From NCBI RefSeq assembly GCF_029674545.1, contig NZ_CP121354.1, forward strand, positions 1,984,001 to 2,048,000: a stretch of DNA of 64,000 nucleotides, written 5' to 3'. This DNA is from Mesorhizobium sp. WSM4904. Lineage in GTDB: Bacteria > Pseudomonadota > Alphaproteobacteria > Rhizobiales > Rhizobiaceae. The notes under the pieces are model-generated. The model saw only the letters and a list, made by a program, of their open reading frames with translations. It was not told the DNA's origin and did no database searches. Position numbers and translations under genes: made by a program. Below are positions 49,359-61,855 of this stretch, piece after piece; position 1 is the first letter of the stretch, and each line of letters opens with the position of its first letter.

Positions 49359-50108
49359 TCAGACCGAGGCCTTTTCGGCCAGCACCATGTAGTTGACGTC
49401 CATGTCCTTGGACTTCTGCCAGCGGTCGGCCAGCGGATGGTAGATCACGCCGGTGCGATCGATGACCGTCAGCCCCGCCGCGCCAAGCGCCTTTGCCAGT
49501 TCCTCGGGCCGCACCAGCTTGCCGAACTGATGGGTGCCGCGCGGCAGCCAGCGCAGCACGTATTCGGCGCCGATGATGGCAAGGCCAAGCGCCTTCAGCG
49601 TACGGTTGATGGTGGCGACGAACATGATGCCGCCGGGCCGGACCATCTGGCCGCATTTGGCGACGAACAAATCGACATCTGCCACATGCTCGACCACCTC
49701 CATGTTGAGGATGACGTCGAATGTCTCGCCGGCGTCGGCAAGCGCCTCGGCCGTAGTGGCGCGATAGTCGACGCTGACGTTCGCTTCCGCCGCGTGCAGC
49801 TTGGCGACCTCGATGTTGGTGGCCGAGGCGTCGGCGCCGACCACCTCGGCGCCAAGCCGGGCCATCGGTTCGCATAAAAGTCCGCCGCCGCAGCCGATGT
49901 CGAGGAAGCGCAGGCCCTCGAAAGGCCTGGCTGCCCGCGGATCGCGACCGAAGCGCGTGGCGACCTGATCGCGAATATAGGCAAGCCGCACAGGGTTGAA
50001 CTTGTGCAGCGACCGGAACTTGCCGTTCGGATTCCACCACTCGGCGGCAAGGGCGGAAAAGCGCTCGACTTCTCCGGCATCGATGGTCGATCGGCGGGGC
50101 TCTGGCAT
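49359..50108 (-). CDS. ubiG: Ubiquinone biosynthesis O-methyltransferase
   Basis: A 249-residue methyltransferase acting in both O-methylation steps of ubiquinone synthesis. The SAM loop is [29 protein letters not shown]. Family features follow: [49 protein letters not shown] and [14 protein letters not shown]. The N-terminus carries [29 protein letters not shown], typical for UbiG. ATG at 50108 has GGAGA upstream. A longer in-frame start is not family-like. It is divergent from the PF06475 protein. Confidence 0.96.
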   Translation of the reverse strand: MPEPRRSTIDAGEVERFSALAAEWWNPNGKFRSLHKFNPVRLAYIRDQVATRFGRDPRAARPFEGLRFLDIGCGGGLLCEPMARLGAEVVGADASATNIEVAKLHAAEANVSVDYRATTAEALADAGETFDVILNMEVVEHVADVDLFVAKCGQMVRPGGIMFVATINRTLKALGLAIIGAEYVLRWLPRGTHQFGKLVRPEELAKALGAAGLTVIDRTGVIYHPLADRWQKSKDMDVNYMVLAEKASV

Positions 50109-50336
50109 AAGGCGGGTCTCCTCGAACGCTGGGAAGTCGGGGAACGCTAGGAAGTCGGGTCCCCGGCGCAGAAAGTCAAGGCAGGTTTTTTCCACTGTTG
50201 GCAAGGAGGAGGCCGGGCAGCCACGCTTTCCCGGCAAAGACCGCCGCTGTTTGTCAGTACGTGGTGGCTTGATAGGTTCCGCGCTGAAACAGGACCGGCT
50301 TGCGAGCGAAGCAAAGACATCAATCGGAGAATGACG

Positions 50337-50900
50337 ATGCGAACCTTAGCCTCGATCCTCTGGCGCCGACTTGACCGCGAAGGGCATGATTGCTGTTCGC
50401 TTTCCAGGACGGGAGATGGCTGGAGTCTGAAGGGACAGGCGGCGTTCCTGCAGGAGGGCGCGCCGTGTGGCCTCTCCTATGAGATCGACTGCGATGCCGG
50501 ATGGCTGACCCGCGCCGCGTGCGTGGCGGGGCTTTTCGGCGGCGATACGCTAAATTATCGGTTCGAGAGGCTTGACGACGGCGGCTGGACGCTCAACGGC
50601 AAGGAGCAGGCACAGGTGGCCGGCCTTGTCGACCTCGACCTTGGTTTCACACCCGCCACGAACCTGCTGCCGATCCGACGCCTCGGTCTCAGGCCCGGCA
50701 TTCAGACGCCCGCTCCCGCGGCCTATCTGGCCTTTCCCGAACTGAGGCTTGAACGTCTCGACCAGACCTATCGTCGCCTCGACGACTCCCGCTATGCCTA
50801 TGCCGCGCCGGCATTCGGCTACGACGAGGTGCTCGAGGTCGCGCCGTCCGGCTTCGTTGTCGACTATCCAGGCCTTTGGACGACCACCGCGCTGCGCTGA
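50337..50900 (+). CDS. Putative glycolipid-binding protein (PF06475)
   Basis: A 187-residue soluble protein resembling the putative glycolipid-binding family. Recognisable parts are [38 protein letters not shown] and [11 protein letters not shown] at the end. The family name comes from weak structural evidence, and the role in bacteria is unknown. I chose the second ATG (50337), since GGAGA then lies at the right spacing; an ATG six bases upstream is possible. Confidence 0.85.
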   Translation: MRTLASILWRRLDREGHDCCSLSRTGDGWSLKGQAAFLQEGAPCGLSYEIDCDAGWLTRAACVAGLFGGDTLNYRFERLDDGGWTLNGKEQAQVAGLVDLDLGFTPATNLLPIRRLGLRPGIQTPAPAAYLAFPELRLERLDQTYRRLDDSRYAYAAPAFGYDEVLEVAPSGFVVDYPGLWTTTALR

Positions 50901-50906
50901 AACCCT

Positions 50907-51221
50907 TCAAGCGCCAGACGGCTCGAACCTCGACAGCGCGACCGCGGCGTGACGCATCTCGACGCTTGCCGGTTCGATCGCCCGCATGGCCTCGCAGTCG
51001 CCGATCTCGGCCATGATGCGCTGCGCTGCCGCCTGGGCCTGTTCGAGGCTTTGCCAGCGCACCACATCGATCCAGCCTCCATCCTCGCGCTTGCCGAGAT
51101 GACGGCTGAGAAAACCGGGTTGGCGCGCGAGCCAATCGGTGACGGCGCCATTTTGGGCGACAAAATCGAACGCAGCCTCCGGCTTGAGGCGGAAGCTGAC
51201 GATTTCCAGCGTCTCGGTCAT
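50907..51221 (-). CDS. Antibiotic biosynthesis monooxygenase-fold (ABM) protein
   Basis: A 104-residue dimeric alpha-beta barrel protein: ETLEIVSFRLKPEAAFDFVAQNGAVTDWLARQPGFLSRHLGKREDGGWIDVVRWQSLEQAQAAAQRI. The pattern (beta strand, helix, QPGFLS, beta strand, W-x-S) fits the ABM/Dabb group, which includes small oxygenases and stress proteins. GGAGGAA precedes the ATG at 51221. It is convergent with the PF06475 gene and divergent from lysC. The activity cannot be predicted. Confidence 0.82.
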   Translation of the reverse strand: MTETLEIVSFRLKPEAAFDFVAQNGAVTDWLARQPGFLSRHLGKREDGGWIDVVRWQSLEQAQAAAQRIMAEIGDCEAMRAIEPASVEMRHAAVALSRFEPSGA

Positions 51222-51435
51222 GAGTTCCTCCATGCGATTTCTCAGCCTTATCGCATTGCGGCGCAGGAATCTGTCAGGAGACCTCATGGCCGGCCAAAGC
51301 CTCTTCTCCCGCGCCCTCGCTTGCGAAGCTTTGATGTTTTGGCTAAGGAGGCCGCGCATTTCCGCGGCTCGGCCTTGCCGGGCGCTTCGTTCCGTTCCGG
51401 CCTCAAGCCGGCTCAATCAAAGGCATCTCGCTTCC

Positions 51436-52689
51436 ATGGCGCGCATCGTGATGAAATTCGGCGGAACTTCGGTCGCCGACATCGCCCGCATCCGCAACGT
51501 GGCGCGCCATGTCAAACGCGAGGTCGATGCCGGTCACGACGTCGCCGTGGTGGTTTCGGCCATGGCCGGCAAGACCAACGAGCTGGTCGCCTGGACGCGC
51601 GAGGCTTCGCCCATGCACGATGCGCGCGAATACGACGCCGTCGTCGCCTCGGGCGAGCAGGTCACCGCCGGCCTGCTGGCGATCACACTGCAGAACATGG
51701 GCGTCCATGCCCGCTCCTGGCAGGGCTGGCAGATCCCGATCAAGACCGACAACGCCCACGGCGCCGCGCGCATCCTCGATATCGACGGCGCGTTCCTGAT
51801 CAAGCGCTTCGGCGAGGGCCAGGTTGCAGTCATCGCCGGTTTCCAGGGCATCGGCCCGGACAACCGCATCGCCACACTCGGCCGCGGCGGCTCCGATACC
51901 AGCGCGGTGGCCATTGCGGCGGCGGTCAAGGCCGACCGCTGCGACATCTACACCGATGTCGACGGCGTCTACACCACCGACCCGCGCATCGAGCCGAAGG
52001 CCCGCCGGCTGGCCAAGATTTCGTTCGAGGAGATGCTCGAAATGGCCTCGCTCGGCGCCAAGGTGCTGCAGGTGCGGTCGGTCGAGCTTGCCATGGTGCA
52101 CAGGGTGCGTACCTTTGTGCGGTCGTCCTTCGACGATCCCGACGCGCCCGGAATGGGGGATTTGCTCAATCCGCCCGGAACGCTCATTTGCGACGAGGAA
52201 GAGATCGTGGAACAGCAGGTCGTCACCGGAATTGCCTACGCCAAGGACGAAGCGCAGATTTCGCTGCGCCGCGTCGGCGACCGCCCCGGCGTTGCCGCCG
52301 GCATCTTCGGCCCGCTGGCCGAGGCCAACATCAATGTCGACATGATCGTCCAGAACATCTCCGAGGACGGCAAGTTCACCGACATGACCTTCACCGTGCC
52401 TTCCGGAGACGTCGACAAGGCGCTGGCCGTGCTGGAAAGGCTGAAGGCCGATGTCGGCTACGACGTCGTGCAGTCGGAAGCCGGCATGTCGAAGGTCTCG
52501 GTCATCGGCATCGGCATGCGAAGCCATGCCGGCGTCGCGGCCACCGCCTTCAAGGCGCTGGCCGACAAGGCGATCAACATCCGGGCGATCACGACGTCCG
52601 AGATCAAAATCTCGATACTGATCGACGGTCCCTACACGGAACTTGCAGTTCGTACTTTGCATTCCGTCTACGGGCTCGATAAGCAATAG
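51436..52689 (+). CDS. lysC: Aspartate kinase
   Basis: A 417-residue aspartokinase, the first step of the Lys, Thr and Met branches. The kinase domain starts MARIVMKFGGTSVADIARI (about 1-240), with GFQGIGPDNRIATLGRGGSDTSAVAIAAAVKAD and DVDGVYTTDPRIEPKARRL. Two C-terminal ACT domains (about 265-405) begin VVTGIAYAKDEAQISLRRV and GMSKVSVIGIGMRSHAGVAA, so feedback inhibition is expected. Shorter than fused ThrA-type enzymes. ptsP follows on the same strand after 83 bases. Confidence 0.97.
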   Translation: MARIVMKFGGTSVADIARIRNVARHVKREVDAGHDVAVVVSAMAGKTNELVAWTREASPMHDAREYDAVVASGEQVTAGLLAITLQNMGVHARSWQGWQIPIKTDNAHGAARILDIDGAFLIKRFGEGQVAVIAGFQGIGPDNRIATLGRGGSDTSAVAIAAAVKADRCDIYTDVDGVYTTDPRIEPKARRLAKISFEEMLEMASLGAKVLQVRSVELAMVHRVRTFVRSSFDDPDAPGMGDLLNPPGTLICDEEEIVEQQVVTGIAYAKDEAQISLRRVGDRPGVAAGIFGPLAEANINVDMIVQNISEDGKFTDMTFTVPSGDVDKALAVLERLKADVGYDVVQSEAGMSKVSVIGIGMRSHAGVAATAFKALADKAINIRAITTSEIKISILIDGPYTELAVRTLHSVYGLDKQ

Positions 52690-52772
52690 CAAGAACTGAG
52701 TCAGTTGTTGCGTGAGCGCCGGCCGCGGGAGAAACTGCGGCGGGCAATGTGTCCATTGGAGAAGAAGCCGCG

Positions 52773-55043
52773 ATGCGTGACACGGCCGGTGGCCCGCGCG
52801 TTCTGCTGAAACGGCTCCGCGAGCTCATGCAGGAGCCGCTGGAGCCGCAGGAGCGGCTCGACCGTATCGTGCGCGATATCGCCTCCAACATGGTCGCCGA
52901 GGTGTGCTCGCTCTATGTGCTGCGCGCCGATTCGGTGCTCGAGCTCTACGCCACCGAGGGTCTCAACCCCAATGCCGTCCACCTGGCGCAGCTGAGGCTC
53001 GGCCAGGGCCTGGTCGGCACAATTGCCGCCAGCGCGCGGCCGCTCAATCTCTCCAACGCGCAGGAACATCCGGCCTTCGCCTACCTGCCGGAGACGGGCG
53101 AAGAGATCTACAACTCCTTCCTTGGCGTGCCGGTGCTGAGGGCGGGACGCACGTTGGGCGTCCTGGTGGTGCAGAACAAGACCATGCGCCACTATCGCGA
53201 GGACGAGGTCGAGGCGCTGGAAACGACGGCGATGGTGATCGCCGAAATGATCGCCACCGGCGATCTCTCCCGACTCACCCGTCCCGGGCTGGAACTCGAT
53301 CTCAGCCGCCCGGCCAGCTTCACGGGGCTTTCCTTCAACGACGGCGTCGGGCTCGGCCATGTCGTGCTGCACGAGCCGCGCATCGTCGTCACCAACCTGT
53401 TCAACGAGGACAGCGAGGAGGAGGTCCGCCGCCTCGACCGGTCGCTCGGTTCGCTGAGGCTCTCCATCGACGACATGCTGGAGCGCCGCGACGTCGCCTT
53501 CGAGGGCGAGCATCGCGAGGTGCTCGAGGCCTATCGTATGTTCGCCAACGACCGCGGCTGGGTGCGCCGTCTGGAAGAGGCGATCCGCAACGGCCTGACG
53601 GCGGAAGCCGCGGTCGAGAAAGTGCAGAGCGACATGCGCGCCCGCATGCTGCACATGACCGACCCTTATCTGCGCGAGCGGATGAGCGATTTCGATGATC
53701 TCGCGAATCGACTTTTGCGCCAGCTGATGGGACGCGGGCCGGAGGATGTCGCGGCCTCGTTGCCCAAGGACGCCATCATCGTCGCCCGCTCGATGGGCGC
53801 CGCCGAACTGCTCGACTACCCGCGCGACAAGCTGCGCGGCCTGGTGCTGGAGGATGGTGCCGCGACCAGCCATGTCGTCATCGTCGCGCGCGCCATGGGC
53901 ATCCCGGTCGCAGGCCAGGTGAAGGGCGCCGTCTCGATGGCTGAAAATGGCGATGCCATCATCGTCGACGGCGAGGAAGGCACAATCCACCTGCGTCCGC
54001 AGTCCGACCTCGAAGCCGCCTATGCCGAAAAGGTCCGCTTCCGGGCGCGGCGGCAGGAGGTCTACCGGGAGCTGCGCAAGAAGCCGTCGCTGACCAAGGA
54101 CGGCATTCAGGTCGATCTCCTGATGAATGCGGGTCTTGCGGTCGACCTGCCGCAGCTTTCGGAATCGGGGGCGGCCGGCATCGGCCTGTTCCGCACCGAG
54201 TTGCAGTTCATGGTCGCCTCGACCTTCCCGCGCGCCGAGGCGCAGGAGCGGCTCTACCGCGACGTGCTCGACGCGGCGGGCGGCAAGCCGGTCACCTTCC
54301 GCACCATCGACATCGGCGGCGACAAGGTGCTGCCCTATTTCAAGGGCGCGGTGCAGGAGGAAAACCCGGCGCTCGGCTGGCGGGCGATCCGGCTCACCCT
54401 CGACCGCCCGGGCTTGCTCAGGACCCAGATCCGCGCGCTGCTCAAGGCTTGCGGCGGACGCGAGCTGAAGCTGATGCTGCCGATGGTGACCGAGCTTTCG
54501 GAAATCGCGCAGGCGCGCGAGATCATCGATCGCGAGGTCCGGCACCTGTCGCGCTTTGCGCATCATTTGCCGACCAGCCTCAAGCTCGGGGCGATGCTGG
54601 AGGTGCCGTCGCTGCTGTTCCAGCTCGACGAGCTGATGAAGGCGGTCGACTTCGTTTCGGTCGGCTCCAACGACCTTTTCCAGTTCATCATGGCGGTGGA
54701 CCGCGGCAACACGCAGCTTGCCGACCGGTTCGACACGCTGTCGACGCCGTTCCTGCGCGTGTTGAAGACGATCGCCGATGCCGGCGCGCGCAACCACACC
54801 CCGGTGACGCTTTGCGGCGAGCTGGCCGGCAAGCCGATCTCGGCGATGGCGCTGATCGGCCTCGGCTTCCGCTCGATCTCGATGTCGCCGGCTTCGATCG
54901 GCCCGGTCAAGGCGATGCTGACCGAGCTGCCGCTGCAGGAGCTGGAAGCCTTCTTCAAGGACAATCTGATGGCGCCCGCCCTGGGGACGCCGATGCGGGC
55001 GCTGCTGCAGGCCTTTGCCGACGATCGCTCCATTCCGCTATAG
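52773..55043 (+). CDS. ptsP: Phosphoenolpyruvate-protein phosphotransferase, EI-Ntr
   Basis: A 756-residue first component of the nitrogen-related phosphotransferase chain (EI-Ntr, NPr, EIIA-Ntr). An N-terminal GAF domain (about 20-165, responds to glutamine/2-oxoglutarate in relatives) precedes the phosphohistidine domain with H367 in GAATSHVVIVARAMGIP. The C-terminal PEP-binding barrel shows GIGLFRTELQFMVA, FRTIDIGGDKVLPYF, GAMLEVPSLLFQLDEL and SVGSNDLFQFIMAVDRGN. I start at ATG 52773, with GGAGAAGAAG upstream; an in-frame GTG at 52749 is less likely. It is 9 bases ahead of prfA. Confidence 0.96.
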   Translation: MRDTAGGPRVLLKRLRELMQEPLEPQERLDRIVRDIASNMVAEVCSLYVLRADSVLELYATEGLNPNAVHLAQLRLGQGLVGTIAASARPLNLSNAQEHPAFAYLPETGEEIYNSFLGVPVLRAGRTLGVLVVQNKTMRHYREDEVEALETTAMVIAEMIATGDLSRLTRPGLELDLSRPASFTGLSFNDGVGLGHVVLHEPRIVVTNLFNEDSEEEVRRLDRSLGSLRLSIDDMLERRDVAFEGEHREVLEAYRMFANDRGWVRRLEEAIRNGLTAEAAVEKVQSDMRARMLHMTDPYLRERMSDFDDLANRLLRQLMGRGPEDVAASLPKDAIIVARSMGAAELLDYPRDKLRGLVLEDGAATSHVVIVARAMGIPVAGQVKGAVSMAENGDAIIVDGEEGTIHLRPQSDLEAAYAEKVRFRARRQEVYRELRKKPSLTKDGIQVDLLMNAGLAVDLPQLSESGAAGIGLFRTELQFMVASTFPRAEAQERLYRDVLDAAGGKPVTFRTIDIGGDKVLPYFKGAVQEENPALGWRAIRLTLDRPGLLRTQIRALLKACGGRELKLMLPMVTELSEIAQAREIIDREVRHLSRFAHHLPTSLKLGAMLEVPSLLFQLDELMKAVDFVSVGSNDLFQFIMAVDRGNTQLADRFDTLSTPFLRVLKTIADAGARNHTPVTLCGELAGKPISAMALIGLGFRSISMSPASIGPVKAMLTELPLQELEAFFKDNLMAPALGTPMRALLQAFADDRSIPL

Positions 55044-55052
55044 CATTTTGCC

Positions 55053-56132
55053 ATGATCAACCTGCCCCGCGACCGCATGGATCAAGTCGTCAAGCGTTTC
55101 GACATGCTCGAGGCGCAGATGTCGGCCGGGCCGTCGGCCGATGCCTATGTCAAAATGGCGTCGGAATATGCCGACATCCAGGAGATGGTGGGCAAGATAC
55201 GGGCGCTGCGCGCGGCCGAGCAGGAACAGACCGACCTCGAAGCGATGCTTGCCGACAAGGCCACCGACGCCGACATGCGGGCGCTGGCCGAGGCGGATCT
55301 GCCGGAGGTGGAGCAGCGCATCGAGGCGCTGCAAAAGGACATCCAGATCCTGCTACTGCCCAAGGATGCCGCCGACGACAGGAACGCCATCCTCGAAATC
55401 CGCGCCGGCACCGGCGGCGACGAGGCTGCATTGTTCGCCGGCGATCTGTTTCGCATGTACGAGCGCTATGCGGCCTCGCGCGGCTGGCGTTTCGAGATCG
55501 TTTCGGCCAGCGAAGGCGAAGTCGGCGGCTACAAGGAGATCATCGCTTCTGTGTCGGGCAAGGGCGTTTTCGCGCATCTCAAGTTCGAATCCGGCGTGCA
55601 CCGCGTGCAGCGCGTGCCGGAAACCGAGGCGGGCGGGCGCATCCATACCTCGGCGGCGACGGTGGCGGTGCTGCCCGAGGCGGAGGAGGTCGATATCGAT
55701 ATCCGGCCCGAGGACATCCGCATCGACACGATGCGTGCTTCAGGCTCCGGCGGCCAGCACGTCAACACCACCGATTCGGCGGTGCGCATCACCCATTTGC
55801 CGACCGGCATCATGGTGGTGCAGGCGGAAAAGTCTCAGCACCAGAACCGGGCGCGCGCCATGCAGATCCTCAGGGCCCGGCTCTACGACCTCGAACGCAG
55901 CCGCGCGGATGAGGAGCGCTCGGAGTCGCGAAAGTCGCAGGTCGGCTCGGGCGATCGGTCGGAGCGCATCCGCACCTATAATTTCCCGCAGGGGCGGGTC
56001 ACCGACCACCGCATCAACCTCACCCTTTATAAGCTCGACCGGGTGATGATGGGCGAGCTCGACGAGGTGATCGATGCGCTCATCGCCGACCATCAATCGA
56101 AGCTGCTCGCCGACATGGGCATTGATGGCTGA
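55053..56132 (+). CDS. prfA: Peptide chain release factor 1
   Basis: A 359-residue class I release factor for UAA/UAG. The GGQ motif is at 233-235 ([19 protein letters not shown]), and the stop-codon recognition PxT motif appears as [14 protein letters not shown] near 189. The C-terminal [26 protein letters not shown] is characteristic. Its 3' end overlaps prmC by eight bases, and PrmC methylates the GGQ glutamine of this protein, so cotranslation makes functional sense. Confidence 0.98.
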   Translation: MINLPRDRMDQVVKRFDMLEAQMSAGPSADAYVKMASEYADIQEMVGKIRALRAAEQEQTDLEAMLADKATDADMRALAEADLPEVEQRIEALQKDIQILLLPKDAADDRNAILEIRAGTGGDEAALFAGDLFRMYERYAASRGWRFEIVSASEGEVGGYKEIIASVSGKGVFAHLKFESGVHRVQRVPETEAGGRIHTSAATVAVLPEAEEVDIDIRPEDIRIDTMRASGSGGQHVNTTDSAVRITHLPTGIMVVQAEKSQHQNRARAMQILRARLYDLERSRADEERSESRKSQVGSGDRSERIRTYNFPQGRVTDHRINLTLYKLDRVMMGELDEVIDALIADHQSKLLADMGIDG

Positions 56133-56994
56133 AGTGCTGCCCCGCGCGCTCGGGCCGCTGCTGCGCGCGGCGCGGGCGCGGCTCACCGCCGCCGGCATTG
56201 CCGATCCGGCGCTCGATTCCAGGCTGGTCGTCGAGCATTTTTCCGGAACCACCCGCGCCCAGGCCATCTCCGAGCCCGGTCATCCGGTCGATGCAACGGC
56301 TTTGGCCGCGGTCGAGGCGGCCCTGAGGCGTCGCGTCGCAGGCGAGTCGGTGCACCGCATCCTCGGCTACCGCGAATTCTACGGGCTGCGGCTGGCGCTG
56401 TCGCCGGACACGCTGGAGCCGCGCCCGGACACCGAAACGCTGGTCGACACGGCCCTGCCCTTCGCCAAGGCAACGGCCGAAAGGCTCGGCGAATGCCATA
56501 TCCTCGACCTCGGCACCGGAACCGGCGCCATCGCGCTGGCGCTGCTCAGCGCCGTTCCGGCCGCGACCGCCACCGGCGTCGATATTTCCCACGGCGCGCT
56601 GGCGACCGCCACGCGAAACGCCGAGGATCTGGGGTTGGGCGGGCGCTTCCAGGCCTTGCATTCCGACTGGTTCGAAAAAGTTTCGGGCCGATACCATTTA
56701 ATTGCCGCGAACCCTCCCTATATACCCAGTCGAGACATTGGAAATCTGCAGGACGAGGTCCGCGATTTCGATCCACGCCGGGCCCTTGATGGTGGTGTGG
56801 ACGGTCTGGTCCCCTACAGGATCATCGCCGGAGAGGCGGAAGGGTTTCTGGAAGCACAGGGCAAGGTAGCGGTCGAGATCGGCCATACGCAGCAAAGCGA
56901 GGTCACTTCGATCTTCGCCGCAGCCGGCTACAGGCTGGCGGAAGCGCGGCGCGATCTCGGCGGAAACGACAGGGTGCTGGTGTTTGAGCGTTGA
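56125..56994 (+). CDS. prmC: Release factor glutamine methyltransferase
   Basis: A 289-residue class I methyltransferase that N5-methylates the GGQ glutamine of release factors. The SAM loop [19 protein letters not shown] (about 125-143) and the substrate motif NPPY (N196-Y199) are intact, as is [28 protein letters not shown] upstream. The ATG at 56125 overlaps the prfA stop by eight bases. It completes the ptsP-prfA-prmC run. Confidence 0.97.
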   Translation: MAEVLPRALGPLLRAARARLTAAGIADPALDSRLVVEHFSGTTRAQAISEPGHPVDATALAAVEAALRRRVAGESVHRILGYREFYGLRLALSPDTLEPRPDTETLVDTALPFAKATAERLGECHILDLGTGTGAIALALLSAVPAATATGVDISHGALATATRNAEDLGLGGRFQALHSDWFEKVSGRYHLIAANPPYIPSRDIGNLQDEVRDFDPRRALDGGVDGLVPYRIIAGEAEGFLEAQGKVAVEIGHTQQSEVTSIFAAAGYRLAEARRDLGGNDRVLVFER

Positions 56995-57304
56995 AACCCC
57001 TGATGCAGTGCGAAAAAACGCTTGGCAACATTAGGGAATGCAGCTAGGTTCCCGCTTGACCGGATGAGACGAAGCAGGCAGTGCTCTTAGCGATTCGGTT
57101 TTCCTTGGAAATAGCTGCCTCCTTGTGCAAACGACGCCCACGCTTCGTGCGGGAATCGTCCGGCAAGTGATGTAACCGGAACAGGATGGCACGTGGCGCC
57201 AACGCAATCGATGCGGGCGAACGCCGGTGAAAGAACGAAACGGTCGGCTGCATGAGCGCCACCGTTCGCGAAGAGTTTTAGAAAATTCACATGAAGAGAG
57301 TCGA
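56995..57304. other. Gap with no recognised feature
   Basis: 310 bases between prmC and the DUF4167 gene. I saw no convincing gene, hairpin or promoter match. It most likely holds the leader and promoter of the DUF4167 gene. Confidence 0.5.
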
Positions 57305-58270
57305 ATGAGGCCACAACAGCAGAACAGGCGCATGCGCGGTCGCAACAACAATGGCGGCGGTGGCAACCAAAACCGCAAGGGACCCAATCCCCTGACGCGC
57401 AACTACGAGAGCAACGGTCCGGACGTGAAGATCCGCGGGTCGGCTCAGCAGATCGCCGAAAAATACGCCGCACTCGCCCGTGACGCGCAAAGCTCCGGCG
57501 ACCGGGTGATGGCGGAGAACTATCTCCAGCACGCCGAACACTATAATCGCATCATCGCCGCTGCGCAGGCGCAGATGCCGATCCAGAACGCCGCCCAGCA
57601 AAATCGTGACGAGTTCGACGACGACGTCGATGAGGATCGCGACGAGTTCGACACCGTGGGCAACGCCAATTCCGGCGAGGCCGCGGCGAACGGCTCCGGG
57701 CCGCAGCCTGTGATCGAAGGCACGCCGGCAGAGCTCGGCTTCAACCAGGAAAACGGCCGCGACAACAACAGGCGCGACAATAACGGCCGCGACAGGCACC
57801 GCGACCGCCGCAATGGCGGCTATGGCCAGTACGGCCAGAATAGTCAGCGCGGCGACAATGGACAGCGCGACGGGGGCCAACGCGGCGAACATGGCGGCCA
57901 GCAGTTCGACCAGAACCGCCGCAACGAGGCACAGGCACAGCCGGAGGCTTCCGCAGAAGCCGCAGCCGAGCCGGCTCCGCTGTTCGACAGTTTCTCGCCG
58001 GCGGGCCTTGCCGCCCAGGCCGAGCGCAACGAAGCCGGCGCCGACAATGGCGGCGGGCGTCGGCAGAGACGTCCGCGTCGCGGTCGCGGCAATGCCGAGC
58101 AGAGCAATGCCGACCGGGGGGATAGCCCCGCCGATGACAGCAACGCCGCCGACAACGGCAACGACGCGGTAGCCGCCGCCGAACAGGCAAGTGCGGCACC
58201 GAACGAAAGCGTTGCCAGCGAGCCGGCAGGCGGCACCAGCGAACCGGCGGTCGCCGACGTAAATAACTGA
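57305..58270 (+). CDS. DUF4167 family protein, Arg/Gly/Asn-rich
   Basis: A 321-residue alphaproteobacterial protein. The conserved DUF4167 domain is at the N-terminus (about 1-85): RPQQQNRRMRGRNNN, then NPLTRNYESNGPDVKIRGSAQQIAEKYAALARDAQSSGDRVMAENYLQHAEHYNRIIA. The rest is low complexity, with Arg/Asn/Gly stretches (RDNNRRDNNGRDRHRDRRNGG), an acidic patch (DEFDDDVDEDRDEFD) and Ala/Glu/Pro-rich linkers, suggesting a disordered nucleic-acid-binding protein. The ATG at 57305 follows AGAGAG. It is closed by a perfect 11-bp terminator hairpin. Confidence 0.88.
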   Translation: MRPQQQNRRMRGRNNNGGGGNQNRKGPNPLTRNYESNGPDVKIRGSAQQIAEKYAALARDAQSSGDRVMAENYLQHAEHYNRIIAAAQAQMPIQNAAQQNRDEFDDDVDEDRDEFDTVGNANSGEAAANGSGPQPVIEGTPAELGFNQENGRDNNRRDNNGRDRHRDRRNGGYGQYGQNSQRGDNGQRDGGQRGEHGGQQFDQNRRNEAQAQPEASAEAAAEPAPLFDSFSPAGLAAQAERNEAGADNGGGRRQRRPRRGRGNAEQSNADRGDSPADDSNAADNGNDAVAAAEQASAAPNESVASEPAGGTSEPAVADVNN

Positions 58271-58306
58271 TCCCGGCAACCGGACCGGTCCGTTTCAGGC
58301 CATTCG

Positions 58307-58340
58307 AACGGCGGAGAGAAATCTCCGCCGTTTTCGTTGT
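58307..58340 (+). terminator. Intrinsic terminator of the DUF4167 gene
   Basis: AACGGCGGAGA, loop GAAA, TCTCCGCCGTT, then TTCGTTGT. The 11-bp stem is perfect and the 3' arm runs into the T-rich tail. Confidence 0.9.
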
Positions 58341-58351
58341 ACGCATCTAAA

Positions 58352-58450
58352 GCGCGTCGTGCAGAAGCAGACTCAGGCGACGCGCCTTAGGCCTTTGTTT
58401 TATGCATGTCGTTTTCCCAAAACCGCCGCGCACTTTTTGGGCGACATGCA
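58352..58450 (+). repeat. Composite palindromic repeat (GCATGTCG form)
   Basis: The first hairpin is GCGCGTCG (58352-58359) with CGACGCGC (58378-58385). A spacer TAGGCCTTTGTTTTA follows. The second palindrome (58403-58450) has ends TGCATGTCG/CGACATGCA and core AAAACCGCCGCGCACTTTTT. Architecture and core match 42821-42920 although the ends differ. Confidence 0.85.
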
Positions 58451-58484
58451 CTAGAATATTCTGCTTTGACCGACATCAAGGTGT

Positions 58485-58513
58485 CTTGAGAGACTTGGGC
58501 CCATACACCATAT
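58485..58513 (+). promoter_or_regulatory. RpoH-type heat-shock promoter of clpB
   Basis: CTTGAG, a 17-base spacer, CCATAT. This resembles the alphaproteobacterial sigma-32 consensus (CTTGAA, 16-18 bases, CCTATAT-like). It lies 94-122 bases before the clpB ATG, where heat-shock control is expected. Confidence 0.65.
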
Positions 58514-58606
58514 CTCGGCTGAACAGGGCTCGGCTCGAATGAGCGGGTCCGTCACCGCAATCTGATCCGGTGCCGCAAAGCGGGCCGGTGACGGAAGGAG
58601 ACACAT

Positions 58607-61213
<2,607 letters not shown>

Positions 61214-61233
61214 TTCGAGCCGGAGTGCATCCA

Positions 61234-61293
61234 CAAGAGCGCGTCGCACTGGATCGGTACGGCGCGCTCTTGCTTTTTGCGCTCTTGCTTTTT
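61234..61293 (+). terminator. clpB terminator with a tandemly duplicated 3' arm
   Basis: CAAGAGCGCG (61234-61243) pairs with CGCGCTCTTG (61263-61272), followed by CTTTTT. The 15-base unit GCGCTCTTGCTTTTT is present twice in tandem (61264-61278 and 61279-61293), so the 5' arm can pair with either copy and each has its own T-run. Confidence 0.8.
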
Positions 61294-61353
61294 GACAGGG
61301 CCATACCGCAAAACCGACACCGATCTCGGTTATCGGAAGGGGGCGCGATTCCA

Positions 61354-61713
61354 ATGAAGCTCGAGGACTATAACGGCTTCTGTGCCTCGCTGCCGGCCAC
61401 GACGCATGTCGTGCAATGGGGCGGCGCCCATGTCTGGAAGGTCGGCGGCAAGGTGTTCGCGATCGGTGGCCACGACCGCGAGGGCGAAGTCTTCGTCACC
61501 TTCAAATGCTCCGACATGGCCTATGACGTGCTGAAGGAACAGCCGGGTTGCCGGCCCGCGCCCTATCTCGCCTCGCGCGGCATGAAATGGATCCAGCGCC
61601 AGACAAGCCAGAGCGTGGATGATGCAGCGCTGAAGGACTATTTGCGCGAAAGCCACCGACTGGTCGTGCTGAAGCTGACGAAACTGGTCCGCAGCGAACT
61701 GGGGCTGCTCTGA
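61354..61713 (+). CDS. MmcQ/YjbR family DNA-binding-like protein
   Basis: A 119-residue YjbR/MmcQ-fold protein: MKLEDYNGFCASLPATTHVVQWGGAHVWKVGGKVFAIGG, then VFVTFKCSDMAYDVLKEQPGCRPAPYLASRGMKWIQ, and a C-terminal helix pair ending SHRLVVLKLTKLVRSELGLL. The fold resembles DNA-binding phage proteins, but the function is unknown. The ATG at 61354 follows a GGAAGGGGG stretch. Longer in-frame starts would reach back into clpB. Confidence 0.88.
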   Translation: MKLEDYNGFCASLPATTHVVQWGGAHVWKVGGKVFAIGGHDREGEVFVTFKCSDMAYDVLKEQPGCRPAPYLASRGMKWIQRQTSQSVDDAALKDYLRESHRLVVLKLTKLVRSELGLL

Positions 61714-61855
61714 CATTCGGTTCGGGATCATGGTGAAACGCCGGAAATCCGCCATCTTCATGCCCGGTTCATGTTGGAACCTTAATTTTGGTAACTGGTT
61801 TGGCGGCAAGAGATTCGGTTGCCAATACCCTAGTCGCCCGGAGAGCCTGACCCAC

